From: Bacteroidales bacterium
GTDB lineage: Bacteria > Bacteroidota > Bacteroidia > Bacteroidales > UBA12170
Reading direction: 5' to 3'
Assembly (NCBI GenBank): GCA_016933745.1
Contig: JAFGAK010000328.1
Span: 1-38,469 of the forward strand
DNA: 38,469 nt
Shown here in pieces: positions 24,593-33,127 of this stretch. Position 1 is the stretch's first letter, and every line of letters begins with the position of its first letter. Position numbers and translations under genes: made by a program. The notes below the pieces were generated by a model, which was given only the letters and a program-made list of their open reading frames with translations, made no database searches and was not told the DNA's origin.

Positions 24593-25504
24593 ATGTCTAA
24601 TTGGCAACGTTATATCATTGGATTTAAAGATTATTTAAGACTTGAAAAATCGCTCTCCAAAAACTCGATTGAAGCGTATTTAAGAGATATTGATAAACTG
24701 ATCAATTATTTCGATTATTTAGAAAAACCTTTGTCGCCATTGGAGGTGAAGCTTGAGAACCTTCAACATTTCTTAAAATGGGTTACGGAACTAGGCCTCA
24801 GCGCAAGATCGCAAGCTCGAGTTATTTCAGGAATTAAGGCTTTTTATAAGTATCTGATCTTAGAAAATTATTTAAAAGACGATCCAACTGATTTGCTCGA
24901 TCCTCCCAAATTAGGACAAAAACTTCCCGAAACTTTATCACTCAAAGAAATTGATTCCATCATTCAGCAAATAGACTTAAGCAAAGCCGAAGGAGAACGA
25001 AACAAAGCAATTATTGAAACTTTGTATGGCTGCGGTTTACGTGTTAGTGAATTGGTTAATTTAAAACTATCGAATCTATATGTAGAAGAAGGTTTTATTC
25101 GAGTTACTGGGAAAGGCGATAAAGAGCGATTGGTTCCTATTGGCAGTCAAGCTTTAATGCAAATCTCTTTTTACGTGCATCAAAGCAGAGTTCATTTGGA
25201 GATTGAACGTGGCTACGAAGATTATGTTTTTTTAAATCGGCGAGGAAAAATGCTAACGCGAAATATGATTTTTTTAATTGTAAAAGACTTAGTTGCAAGA
25301 GCCGGAATTCGGAAAAATATAAGTCCGCACACATTTCGACATAGCTTTGCTACTCATTTAGTGGAAGGAGGTGCTAATTTACGTGCCGTGCAAGAAATGT
25401 TAGGTCATGAAAGCATCATCACCACCGAAATCTATACACATCTAGATCGAAATTACTTAAAAGAAGAAATCATGGTGCACCACCCGCGTGGCACAAAAGC
25501 TTAA
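24593..25504 (+). CDS. xerD: site-specific tyrosine recombinase XerD
   Basis: Resolves chromosome dimers at dif with XerC. 303 residues from ATG 24593, normal for XerD; the track's upstream extension begins at TTG and overlaps the promoter. The N-terminal core-binding domain starts 'FKDYLRLEKSLSKNSIEAYL'. The catalytic domain has the full set R-K-H-R-H-Y: Arg150 in 'YGCGLRVSEL', Lys174 in 'VTGKGDKERLVP', His246 and Arg249 in 'SPHTFRHSFATHL', His272 in 'LGHESI' and Tyr281 in 'TTEIYTHL'. These match XerD rather than phage integrases. No neighbouring mobile element is seen, so this is the housekeeping gene. Its stop overlaps that of the convergent gene by 3 bp. Confidence 0.93.
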   Translation: MSNWQRYIIGFKDYLRLEKSLSKNSIEAYLRDIDKLINYFDYLEKPLSPLEVKLENLQHFLKWVTELGLSARSQARVISGIKAFYKYLILENYLKDDPTDLLDPPKLGQKLPETLSLKEIDSIIQQIDLSKAEGERNKAIIETLYGCGLRVSELVNLKLSNLYVEEGFIRVTGKGDKERLVPIGSQALMQISFYVHQSRVHLEIERGYEDYVFLNRRGKMLTRNMIFLIVKDLVARAGIRKNISPHTFRHSFATHLVEGGANLRAVQEMLGHESIITTEIYTHLDRNYLKEEIMVHHPRGTKA

Positions 25505-25956
25505 ATTTCTTTGTCGATGGTGCCATCGTCTTTGATATAGACACCAAAATTAACAGCTTGTAATTTTTCATCAAGAAAATAGAAATCCATGAGCGCATCT
25601 TCGCAACTTAAGCGACGTTCGCCCCACTCTTCTTCGTCTTCTTCAAAAACGCTGTAGCCATTATCAATCATCAATTGTTTGATTTCAGCTTCTGTTTTTT
25701 CAAACACTTTGACACCAAAAAGAGTAGCATCTTCATTATCACAATCAAAATTAGACACAATAGGCTCAACAAGACCTTCTAGAAAAACAGTAATTCCTTC
25801 GTTAGGGAACGTTAAAATAGTTGTTTTTAAATCGTCATCGGTACGGATTTCTTCAGCTGTTTCAGGCTCTCCCATAATTTTGGTTAGATTTTCAGGGATT
25901 TCGCCAAATAAAATATCGCCCAATCCTTCTTTAGGCTTCATTTCAAGATTTAACAT
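25501..25956 (-). CDS. small acidic protein of unknown function
   Basis: 151 residues, not recognised as a named family. It is strongly acidic with clusters such as 'FEEDEEEWGE' and no signal peptide or membrane segment, so cytoplasmic. The opening 'MLNLEMKPKEGLGDILFGEI' and 'IPENLTKIMGEPE' resemble the start of small proteins annotated as conserved hypotheticals with an alpha+beta fold in which 'G.ilfG...e.v...LG.P' is a recurring pattern; this likeness is only approximate. The ATG at 25956 has a TATATTTG box at 26003-26010. The gene converges on xerD with overlapping stop codons and no terminator between them. Confidence 0.6.
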   Translation of the reverse strand: MLNLEMKPKEGLGDILFGEIPENLTKIMGEPETAEEIRTDDDLKTTILTFPNEGITVFLEGLVEPIVSNFDCDNEDATLFGVKVFEKTEAEIKQLMIDNGYSVFEEDEEEWGERRLSCEDALMDFYFLDEKLQAVNFGVYIKDDGTIDKEI

Positions 25957-26002
25957 GATTTATTCATTAAGTTAATAATTTGTACTTTTCTTGCTAAGTA
26001 AA

Positions 26003-26010
26003 CAAATATA
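26003..26010 (-). promoter_or_regulatory. -7 box of the acidic-protein gene
   Basis: The minus strand reads TATATTTG, 46 nt before the ATG. Confidence 0.55.
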
Positions 26011-26096
26011 AAATAATTTCTAGGAATGTCTTATTTTTTTTGAAAAATTAAGGAGATGAAAAAAGAAAAATCGGTATAAAAATCAAAATTTAATTT

Positions 26097-26104
26097 TATC
26101 TTTG
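26097..26104 (+). promoter_or_regulatory. -7 box of the tRNA-Arg gene
   Basis: TATCTTTG, 12 nt upstream of the mature tRNA 5' end. Confidence 0.65.
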
Positions 26105-26116
26105 CACCCTCAAAAC

Positions 26117-26190
26117 GGTCTAGTAGCTCAGTTGGATAGAGCAGCAGCCTTCTAAGCTGCGGGTCGTGGGTTCGAATCCCGCCTAGATCA
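26117..26190 (+). tRNA. tRNA-Arg (anticodon UCU)
   Basis: 74-nt cloverleaf. Acceptor stem GGTCTAG pairs with CTAGATC (one G-U), D arm 'AGCTCAGTTGGATAGAGC', anticodon stem GCAGC/GCTGC with loop CTTCTAA giving anticodon TCT, and T arm 'GTGGGTTCGAATCCCGC'. The discriminator is A and CCA is not encoded. It reads AGA/AGG codons, which are frequent in AT-rich genomes. It has its own promoter and terminator. Confidence 0.96.
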
Positions 26191-26202
26191 CTTTGGTTTA
26201 TT

Positions 26203-26232
26203 AGCCTTTGACTTCCTTCAAAGGCTTTTTTT
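26203..26232 (+). terminator. Rho-independent terminator after tRNA-Arg
   Basis: AGCCTTTGA / TCAAAGGCT nine-pair stem with a six-base loop and a following T run. The rest of the gap to the desaturase gene (26233-26475) shows no clear gene or promoter. Confidence 0.85.
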
Positions 26233-26475
26233 GTAGATAGATTTTGAAAAGCTTGCAATAACTATAACTGCTACCTTTTTATAAACACTTCTTAATTTGG
26301 TTTTTAAGTAATTTCTTAACTTCGATATCACTTTTACTTCTTAATAATCCTTAAAAAAACAACCGTTCTCATTCCTTTTTACGTTCTTTGATTAGAATAA
26401 TTCCAAATAACAGAATTAAACTTAAAAATACAAAGCAGATTATTTTGAATCCCCTAAAATTAAGTATCACAAAAT

Positions 26476-27564
26476 ATGACCTCTAATAAGCTAAAATTTA
26501 GCCCTAAATATCAAGCAGAATTTATCAATGAGCTTCGGTTAAAAGTAAAAGAATACTTTGAAACCAATAAAATCTCAAAATTTGGAAATTCCGAGAGCTA
26601 TTTAAAATCAACCTTCATGGTTCTTCTCTATTTACTACCTTTTATTTTCATGTTGACTGGTGTAACAAGCTCGCTACTTGGAACTTTATTTAGTTGGATT
26701 TTAATGGGATTCGGGATGGCTGGCGTTGGTATGGTACTAATGCATGATGCTAATCACAAAAGCTTTTCCAAACATGCTTCGCTTAATAAATGGCTTGGTA
26801 AATCGCTCTATTTTTTAGGTGGTTTTCCACCTAATTGGCGTCATCAACACAACATGCTACACCATGGTTTTACAAATATTGACGGTCATGATGAAGATAT
26901 TGATGCCGGCCCGGTGCTTCGACTATCGCCAAACAAGCCTTTGCTTAAACTCCATAAATACCAACATTTTTATGCTTGGTTTTTATATTCCTTGATGACA
27001 TTAATGTGGGTTACCACCAAAGATTTCAAGCAGCTTTTCCGACATCATAAGAAAGGCATTTTAAAAACAAACAACCTGAACTATTCCAAACTGATGATTG
27101 ATCTCATTCTTTCAAAAATAGTTTATTATGGTATTTTTATTGTTTTACCCATGCTTTTTATTCCTGTTGCTTGGTATTGGATCATCCTATCGTTTTTACT
27201 CATGCATTTAGTAAGTGGATTTATTTTAACTATCATTTTCCAAACGGCTCATGTCATGCCTACTTCAATCTATCCTGTACCAGATAATCAAGGCAATATG
27301 GAAAATAATTGGGCAATCCACCAACTTCTTACAACTTCAAATTACGCTCCAAAAAGTCGTTTTTTTTCTTGGATGATTGGAGGCTTAAATTATCAAGTAG
27401 AACATCATTTATTCCCCAATATAAGTCACGTGCATTACCGCAAAATTTCTACATTGGTTAAAGCTACTACTGAGAAATACAAACTACCTTATTACGTACA
27501 ACCGAATTTTCTTGCTGCTTTGCTCAATCATTTTAGAATGTTAAGAAAGCTCGGTAGCGCCTAG
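26476..27564 (+). CDS. membrane fatty-acid desaturase (acyl-lipid/acyl-CoA type)
   Basis: 362 residues, about four membrane helices. The three histidine boxes that hold the di-iron centre are present: 'HDANH' (90-94), 'HQHNMLHH' (123-130) and 'QVEHH' (307-311). The QxxHH third box places it with front-end (delta-5/delta-6-like) desaturases, but there is no fused cytochrome b5 domain, so electrons must come from a separate ferredoxin or similar donor, as for many bacterial members. It needs oxygen, which suggests at least microaerobic growth. Regiospecificity cannot be predicted. No TAnnTTTG box was found close upstream. It ends 20 bp from the convergent XRE gene. Confidence 0.88.
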   Translation: MTSNKLKFSPKYQAEFINELRLKVKEYFETNKISKFGNSESYLKSTFMVLLYLLPFIFMLTGVTSSLLGTLFSWILMGFGMAGVGMVLMHDANHKSFSKHASLNKWLGKSLYFLGGFPPNWRHQHNMLHHGFTNIDGHDEDIDAGPVLRLSPNKPLLKLHKYQHFYAWFLYSLMTLMWVTTKDFKQLFRHHKKGILKTNNLNYSKLMIDLILSKIVYYGIFIVLPMLFIPVAWYWIILSFLLMHLVSGFILTIIFQTAHVMPTSIYPVPDNQGNMENNWAIHQLLTTSNYAPKSRFFSWMIGGLNYQVEHHLFPNISHVHYRKISTLVKATTEKYKLPYYVQPNFLAALLNHFRMLRKLGSA

Positions 27565-27584
27565 GTCTAATAACACGAGTGAGG

Positions 27585-27785
27585 TTAATCATCCTCATCT
27601 AAAACAAATATATCATTTACATTTTTCTCAAATAATCTGGCAATTTTTAGCGCAAGAATTGTAGAAAGATTGTATTTTCCTTGCTCTACGGCGTTGATAG
27701 TTTGACGACTCACACCCACTAATTCGGCCAATTCTGCTTGGGTTATATTTTTGATGGCTCGTTCTACTTTCAGGCTATTTTTCAT
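27585..27785 (-). CDS. small XRE-family (Cro/CI-type) transcriptional regulator
   Basis: 66 residues, almost entirely one helix-turn-helix: 'NITQAELAELVGVSRQTINAVEQGKYNLS' followed by 'ALKIARLFEKNVNDIFVLDED'. This is the short YozG/YvaO-like type that is commonly encoded next to a small membrane protein. Here the ATG overlaps the end of the (disrupted) membrane-protein gene by 11 bases, so the two form a translationally coupled unit. It probably represses its own operon. The acidic tail matches the usual end of such regulators. Confidence 0.9.
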   Translation of the reverse strand: MKNSLKVERAIKNITQAELAELVGVSRQTINAVEQGKYNLSTILALKIARLFEKNVNDIFVLDEDD

Positions 27786-28251
27786 CCTTCACTCCTTTCT
27801 TCAATTTGTATAAGGACCAGTTAAAATGAATCATGAAGAAAATTAGAATAGTAAACATGTTGATAATCATCACTGTAAAGAAAGCCATGTTATAAATAAA
27901 CATCAAAGCAAATATAAGTACCGCATAATTTAGATAAGTGGCTCTGACCAAAGACTACAATCGAATTCGAGTAATGAACTCATCTTCTTTCTTTTCCTTA
28001 GCAAAGACAATAAACGAAGCACTAACGATAATCAGAATACCAATAATTTCATTCAGTAAATTATTTTCAGTAATCGAAACAAAAGTAAGATCCTCTAGTA
28101 TTTCATCATTAAAAAAAGCGATTACCTTGCAATCCAAAAAGGCAGGTTCTAAATCAAAAATTAAATAGAGTATTCCAAAAATAAAGGAGGGAATAAAAAG
28201 GATCCAACCTATTTTCTTGAACGAATGAGGTAATAAATAATTTGTATTCAT
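27775..28251 (-). pseudogene. small four-helix membrane protein partnered with XRE regulator, interrupted by in-frame TAG
   Basis: From ATG 28251 the frame runs 98 codons (MNTNYLLPHSFKKIGWILF ... 'EDEFITRIRL') to a TAG at 27955-27957. The same frame then stays open for 59 further codons: 'SLVRATYLNYAVLIFALMFI', then more hydrophobic sequence, ending 'YKLKKGVKDEK' at a stop that overlaps the XRE ATG. The downstream part has the composition, helices and basic tail expected for the second half of this family, so the intact gene would encode about 158 residues with roughly four membrane helices. Only the amber codon breaks it. The ORF track shows just the first part (with an unlikely TTG start at 28278). 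It could be a recent nonsense mutation, a sequencing error, or a site of readthrough. TAG is used as a true stop elsewhere here (menA, the SPFH gene). Confidence 0.75.
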
Positions 28252-28275
28252 CTTTTTTCGATTTAAATTAAAACC

Positions 28276-28283
28276 CAAAATTA
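28276..28283 (-). promoter_or_regulatory. -7 box of the membrane protein/XRE unit
   Basis: The minus strand reads TAATTTTG, 24 nt before ATG 28251; it also overlaps the TTG used by the track, arguing against that start. Confidence 0.55.
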
Positions 28284-28443
28284 AAGTATTATTTTCATTA
28301 TGTCAACTATATTTTACATTTAATCTAACTTAGTTTACATTTTATAACTCAAAGCTTTTTCGAATCGCTATTGCTAATTCTCAAATTAAACGTACTTTTA
28401 TTTTCAGATACTCACCAGGTTATATTCAAAACAAGTGATAATA

Positions 28444-30978
28444 ATGAATTCCATATCCAAAATAAAAAAATCAGCTACCGCGATTATTATTCTTCTTATC
28501 ATCGCTTTTATTAGTTGTAAAACGGCTACAAACAACAACAAAACCTTGCTTTCGGTAGATGAAAACGGGGTGCTCCGATGGGAAAACAAAGAAGAAGTGC
28601 ATGGTTTTGGAGTCAATTATACTGTGCCATTTGCCCACGCATTTCGTTCTGCCAAAAAACTCGGAATTGACCCTAAAGCAGCCATAAAAAACGATGTTTA
28701 TCATTTTTCTCGTTTGGGATTTGATTTATTCAGAGTACACGTTTGGGATACTGAAATTAGCGATACGCTTGGGAATCTGCTTGATAATGAGCATCTAAAT
28801 ACTTTTGACTTTCTACTTTACGAACTCAAAAACAAAGGCATTCACGTGGTAATGACCCCAATCGCTTTTTGGGGAAATGGCTGGCCTGACCGAGATGAAG
28901 ATACCCCTGGATTCTCGCATAAATACGGACATGCTGATTGTTTAACAAATCCTGATGCAATCAAAGCGCAGCAAAACTATCTGCAACAAATTCTAAATCA
29001 CGTAAATCCATACACAGGTATTGCGTATAAAGACGAACCCACTATCCTTGCATTCGAAATTAGTAATGAACCACATCATTCAGGCGAAGCCTCTTTAGTT
29101 ACAGAATTTGTAAAAGGCATGGTTCAAGCCATGAAAGATACTGGACTCGAAAAACCAATCTTCTATAATATTAGTCACGGTGTTCATTTTATAAATGATT
29201 ATTTTGCTGCTGGAATTGATGGCGGTACTTTTCAGTGGTATCCAACCGGATTGGGTTATCAACATGAACTATCAGGCAATCTTCTTCCAAATGTAAATGA
29301 CTATACTATTCCTTTTGAACAGGAGATTAAAAAAGATCATGGTGCTAAAATTGTGTATGAATTTGATGCTGCAGATGTAGGAAAATCATATATCTACCCT
29401 GCTATTGCTCGAAGTTTTCGGAAAGCAGGAATTCAATTGGCAACGCATTTTGCTTATGATCCTACTTTTTTAGCTTACGCCAACACCGAATACAATACGC
29501 ATTATATGAACTTGGTTTATGCTCCGCAAAAAGCATTGAGCTTGATGATAAGCGCTGAAGTTTTTCATCAAATTCCCATATATCAAGATTTTGGTCTTTA
29601 TCCGAAAAACTTAGCGTTTGATAATTTTAAAATTGATTACGAAAATGATTTGGCAGAATATAATGCAACAGAAAAATTTATTTACACCAATACAACAAAC
29701 TCCATTCCAAAAGACGAAGCGAAGTTAAATCTGATTGCCGGTTTTGGGAATTCGAAACTAGTTCGCTACGATGGAGTTGGCGCCTATTTCCTAGATAAAA
29801 TTAAAGATGGAACTTGGCGTCTGGAAGTACTTCCGGATGCTATATGGGTTGATAATTTATTTGGAAGAAACAGTTTAGGAAAAACAGTTGCCGTCATAAA
29901 ATGGGAAACGCATTCAATGATCGTTCAGATCGAAAACTTGGGAAAAGAATTCGAGCTAATTCCAATTAATTCAGGAAATGATTTTAAGAGCAAAGTGAAA
30001 GATGGACAATTTGATATTCGTCCGGGCACTTATATTTTAAGCCGCTCTGATAGCATGAAGGATTGGTTGCCAAGCGATGCTTGGAAATATGGGAAATTGA
30101 ATGATTTTTACGCCCCAGAAACCACGGTGAATAAAGCCTGGATGCAGCACTTTCCGCTTGATGAAGTTTCTGCTAACCGAGACTTAAAGCTTATCGTTCA
30201 ATATGTTGCTCCAATTCAACCAAAAGAAATTCAGCTAGAAATATCCAATGGCAGTGCAAGCAAAACCTTGGTCATGGAACAAACGAATCCTTATCAGTAT
30301 TCAGCTAGTATTTCTGCCGATTTTTTAATTCCCGGAACTTTGGAGTATCATTTCCTTGTGGAACAAGAAAATAATTACAAATTAAGTGTTAAGAAAAGCA
30401 CAGATCGAATAGTCTTGTTTAGTGCTGAAAAAGATGGTGATTTACTCGTAAAACCTTGGCAAAAAGGCGTAAAATTCGGAAAAATAGAAAATGTCAATCC
30501 TGTTGAATATCAAATCAATGTAGAGAATCTTTTTGTTAAAGACAATGAAAATCTAAATGCGACGCCTATTTACGATTACAGTTTTAAGCATTTTGTTTTG
30601 AAGCAAATTGAAGGCAGAAAAAAAGATTTATTGCTAAAGAAACAACTTGTTGTTCAAGGATATGCGTTAAATCAAAAAGCTAACAAAATGCAAGTTGCTT
30701 TTGTTTTAAAGGATGGAAATGCATTCGGAAGTCTACTAACTATCGAGCCAAAATCAGGAGAATACTCAATCGATTTAAATAATTTGAAACCTGTTAAAAC
30801 GGTCACATTGCCTCGTCCCTACCCAAGCTTTTTGCCTTTTTATTTTGAACACAACTTAACTTCTCAATTTGATATCCAAAACATCGAAAGTATTCAATTT
30901 TCCTTCGGTTCAGGATTAACATCTGAAGAAATAATGGAGCCACAAGGAATCGCTTTGCAATCAATCTATCTTAAATAA
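28444..30978 (+). CDS. glycoside hydrolase family 5-like (clan GH-A) lipoprotein
   Basis: 844 residues from ATG 28444 (the track start is GTG 28435). Lipoprotein signal with lipobox 'IIAFISCKT' (Cys25). Residues about 45-400 form a (beta/alpha)8 barrel: 'FDLFRVHVWD', 'NKGIHVVMTPIAFWG', the acid/base Glu209 in 'FEISNEPHHSG', 'FYNISHGVHF' and the candidate nucleophile Glu306 in 'AKIVYEFDAADV'. This is the clan GH-A pattern with GH5 the closest family I can suggest; mannan or beta-glucan are possible substrates, unproven. Residues about 400-844 contain a C-terminal barrel-associated sandwich, an Ig-like domain ('PIQPKEIQLEISNG') and a last beta-rich domain. The EEP-family gene starts 6 bp downstream, so they are co-transcribed. 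Confidence 0.75.
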   Translation: MNSISKIKKSATAIIILLIIAFISCKTATNNNKTLLSVDENGVLRWENKEEVHGFGVNYTVPFAHAFRSAKKLGIDPKAAIKNDVYHFSRLGFDLFRVHVWDTEISDTLGNLLDNEHLNTFDFLLYELKNKGIHVVMTPIAFWGNGWPDRDEDTPGFSHKYGHADCLTNPDAIKAQQNYLQQILNHVNPYTGIAYKDEPTILAFEISNEPHHSGEASLVTEFVKGMVQAMKDTGLEKPIFYNISHGVHFINDYFAAGIDGGTFQWYPTGLGYQHELSGNLLPNVNDYTIPFEQEIKKDHGAKIVYEFDAADVGKSYIYPAIARSFRKAGIQLATHFAYDPTFLAYANTEYNTHYMNLVYAPQKALSLMISAEVFHQIPIYQDFGLYPKNLAFDNFKIDYENDLAEYNATEKFIYTNTTNSIPKDEAKLNLIAGFGNSKLVRYDGVGAYFLDKIKDGTWRLEVLPDAIWVDNLFGRNSLGKTVAVIKWETHSMIVQIENLGKEFELIPINSGNDFKSKVKDGQFDIRPGTYILSRSDSMKDWLPSDAWKYGKLNDFYAPETTVNKAWMQHFPLDEVSANRDLKLIVQYVAPIQPKEIQLEISNGSASKTLVMEQTNPYQYSASISADFLIPGTLEYHFLVEQENNYKLSVKKSTDRIVLFSAEKDGDLLVKPWQKGVKFGKIENVNPVEYQINVENLFVKDNENLNATPIYDYSFKHFVLKQIEGRKKDLLLKKQLVVQGYALNQKANKMQVAFVLKDGNAFGSLLTIEPKSGEYSIDLNNLKPVKTVTLPRPYPSFLPFYFEHNLTSQFDIQNIESIQFSFGSGLTSEEIMEPQGIALQSIYLK

Positions 30979-30984
30979 CAGAAG

Positions 30985-31827
30985 ATGAACATTAAAATGA
31001 AATTCTATATTGGTGCATTTTACATGCTTTGTAGCCTTTTAGCAATCGGACAGACAACTAATCTAATGACCTACAATATTCGCTACGACAATAAAAACGA
31101 CAGCGTGAATAATTGGGAAGATCGAAAAACTGGACTCGTAAATCAGATTTTAAAATACGAGCCTGCTATACTAGGCACTCAAGAAGGATTAATTCACCAA
31201 ATCGAATTCATAAATTCCAATCTATCCAATTACAACTACCTTGGAGTGGGAAGAGATGACGGTAAAATCCGAGGCGAATTTTGCGCTATTTTTTACGACA
31301 GCACGCAATTTCATGTTCTTGAATCAGCCACTTTTTGGCTATCCGAAACTCCAGACAAAGCTTCGATTGGTTGGGATGCTGCTTTAGAGCGCATTTGTAC
31401 CTATGGTTTATTTCGGGATCAGGATTCGCACCAATTGATGTGGGTTTTCAATACACATTTCGATCACATGGGTGTTTTGGCAAGAGAAAAATCAGCGGAA
31501 CTTATTTTAGAAAAGATTCGAGAAATTAATACGCAAAATTATCCGCTCATTTTAATGGGAGATTTCAATTTAACTTCCAACGAAAAACCAATACAAAATA
31601 TTGAAAAACAGCTCGATAACGCGATGCTGATTTCTATTAATCAAGATCTTGGTCCCGTAGGAACATTCAACGATTTCACGCCAATTGCAAACGAAAAGAT
31701 TGATTACTTTTTTACAAAAAACGTAGAAGTAATTTCCCATCAACATCTAAATGATCTGCTAGCAAATGGAAAACAAATCTCAGATCATTTAGCAGTTCTT
31801 ATTACAATAAAAAGAGAAGTTAAATAA
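30985..31827 (+). CDS. secreted endonuclease/exonuclease/phosphatase-family hydrolase
   Basis: 280 residues with a signal peptide (MNIKMKFYIGAFYMLCSLLA, cleavage near 'AIGQ'). The EEP fold is shown by 'LMTYNIRYDNKND' (Asn metal site), 'PAILGTQEGL' (Glu), 'FNTHFDHMG' (His), 'PLILMGDFNLTSNE' (Asp/Asn) and the final 'KQISDHLAVL' (Asp-His). All the catalytic positions are kept. Family members cut DNA, phosphoinositides, sphingomyelin or other phosphodiesters; in Bacteroidota this secreted type is often found beside glycoside hydrolases, where phosphorylated-glycan processing is a reasonable guess. It lies 6 bp after the GH5-like gene. Confidence 0.88.
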   Translation: MNIKMKFYIGAFYMLCSLLAIGQTTNLMTYNIRYDNKNDSVNNWEDRKTGLVNQILKYEPAILGTQEGLIHQIEFINSNLSNYNYLGVGRDDGKIRGEFCAIFYDSTQFHVLESATFWLSETPDKASIGWDAALERICTYGLFRDQDSHQLMWVFNTHFDHMGVLAREKSAELILEKIREINTQNYPLILMGDFNLTSNEKPIQNIEKQLDNAMLISINQDLGPVGTFNDFTPIANEKIDYFFTKNVEVISHQHLNDLLANGKQISDHLAVLITIKREVK

Positions 31828-31907
31828 TGTAAAAGAAACTCTAATTACTTCCAAATTTTGTTTCACATGCTTGGTCGGGAAAATAAAACAGAATCAAAAA
31901 AGATCCT

Positions 31908-31915
31908 TATTTTTG
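31908..31915 (+). promoter_or_regulatory. -7 box of the GNAT gene
   Basis: TATTTTTG, 47 nt before the ATG. The gene also has a fair ribosome-binding site (AAAAAGG six bases before ATG), unusual in this window. Confidence 0.55.
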
Positions 31916-31962
31916 AACAATTGAAAACACAATAAGAACCAATAACTAATTAAAAAGGTCAA

Positions 31963-32481
31963 ATGAAAACCTTACTTATTCGTCGAGTATTCGAATCAGA
32001 ACTTCCACAATTGCAACAAATAAGTATCCAAACTTTTGAAGAAACTTTTCGAGATCATTGCTTAGCAAGCGATTTAGATCTATTTCTTAACGAAGCTTAT
32101 AACCAACCAAAACTTCTTGAAGAATTTCAAAACCCGGAAAGTGAATTTTTCTTTGCTACGATAAACAACCAAATTGTTGGTTATTTAAAAATCAATCGCA
32201 ATTTAGCACAAACCGAATTTCTACTTGAAAACGCCTTCGAATTGGAACGAATTTATTTGCTATCAGACTTTCAAGGACAAGGCATTGGTCAAGCTCTTTT
32301 TAATAAAGCACTAGATCTCGCTAATTCCGCAAAGAATAAATACATTTGGCTTGGTGTATGGGAAAACAATCATCGCGCAATTCAGTTTTACAAGAAGAAT
32401 GGTTTTGAAGTATTCGACCAGCATCTTTTTAAGGTTGGAAACGATCCTCAAACAGACCTTTTAATGAAGCGCCAATTATAA
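31963..32481 (+). CDS. GNAT-family N-acetyltransferase
   Basis: 172 residues. The acetyl-CoA-binding motif A is 'LERIYLLSDFQGQGIGQALF' (Q/RxxGxG/A as QGQGIG), followed by motif B 'YIWLGVWENNHRAIQFYKKNGFE'. The N-terminal 'IRRVFESELPQLQQISIQTFEETF' and the 'LGVWENN.RAIQFY' segment are close to polyamine/PaiA-like acetyltransferases, which suggests a spermidine or other amine acceptor; this is inference. The gene is preceded by its own promoter and stands alone between the EEP gene and the NfeD/SPFH pair. Confidence 0.9.
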   Translation: MKTLLIRRVFESELPQLQQISIQTFEETFRDHCLASDLDLFLNEAYNQPKLLEEFQNPESEFFFATINNQIVGYLKINRNLAQTEFLLENAFELERIYLLSDFQGQGIGQALFNKALDLANSAKNKYIWLGVWENNHRAIQFYKKNGFEVFDQHLFKVGNDPQTDLLMKRQL

Positions 32482-32687
32482 AACAAAATCAATCACCTAC
32501 TTATCCAATAAAAGGAAAGTCTACTTTTCCTGAACTCTTAATTTTCAAGAGCAAATAAATCGAAAAAATATATTTTTTCTAAAATATTTCAAAAAACTTT
32601 CTCTAACTTAGTGGCAAGTAAACACATAGGCACTCGATACCCAATTAATTAGTTTAAAGGAAAAAATTCTTATCTAAAAAAACAACC

Positions 32688-33122
32688 ATGGAAGTTTGGC
32701 ATATTTTAATTACGATTGGCATTGTTGCCTTTATTTTTGAAATTTTTACAGCAGGTTTCATTTCTGCCTCCGTTGGAATCGGGTTTATTTTTGCTGCTAT
32801 TGGTAACTACCTCGAATTGGAAGTAAAATGGCAAATTCTACTTTTTTCGCTTGGATTAATTCTTACCTACTTTCTTATTCGTCCAATTATGCAAAAAGTG
32901 GGTTATAACAAAGACTTAATTAAAACCAACCACGATGCATTGGTTGGAAAAACAGGAAGAGTTACACAGGAAATTAATACAAAAGAAAATACCGGAAGAG
33001 TGGCTATTGATGGTGATGATTGGAAAGCTGCCACCAAAAACAACGAAATTATTAGCATTGGAGCTACCGTTAAAGTAGTTGCATTGGAAAGCATTATATT
33101 AATTGTCGAACCTCTAAATTAA
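32688..33122 (+). CDS. NfeD-like membrane protein
   Basis: 144 residues: two or three hydrophobic helices at the N-terminus ('ILITIGIVAFIFEIFTAGFI', then 'WQILLFSLGLILTYFLI') and a C-terminal OB-fold domain, 'ALVGKTGRVTQEINTKENTG ... VAIDGDDWKA', characteristic of short NfeD proteins. Such proteins are almost always encoded directly before an SPFH/stomatin gene and are thought to assist its assembly or regulate it within membrane microdomains. Here the SPFH gene starts 5 bp after the stop. No TAnnTTTG box was found; 'TAACTTAG' at about 32604 is a poor match. Confidence 0.92.
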   Translation: MEVWHILITIGIVAFIFEIFTAGFISASVGIGFIFAAIGNYLELEVKWQILLFSLGLILTYFLIRPIMQKVGYNKDLIKTNHDALVGKTGRVTQEINTKENTGRVAIDGDDWKAATKNNEIISIGATVKVVALESIILIVEPLN

Positions 33123-33127
33123 TCACC

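Noticed and set aside
27955-27957. TAG codon considered as evidence of genome-wide recoding
   Set aside because: TAG ends other intact genes here, such as menA and the SPFH gene, at the expected family lengths, so general amber recoding is not supported.
32482-32687. AGGAAA..TTTTCCT hairpin after the GNAT gene as a terminator
   Set aside because: The stem is short and no T run follows; the gap otherwise shows only AT-rich sequence and a poor promoter match.
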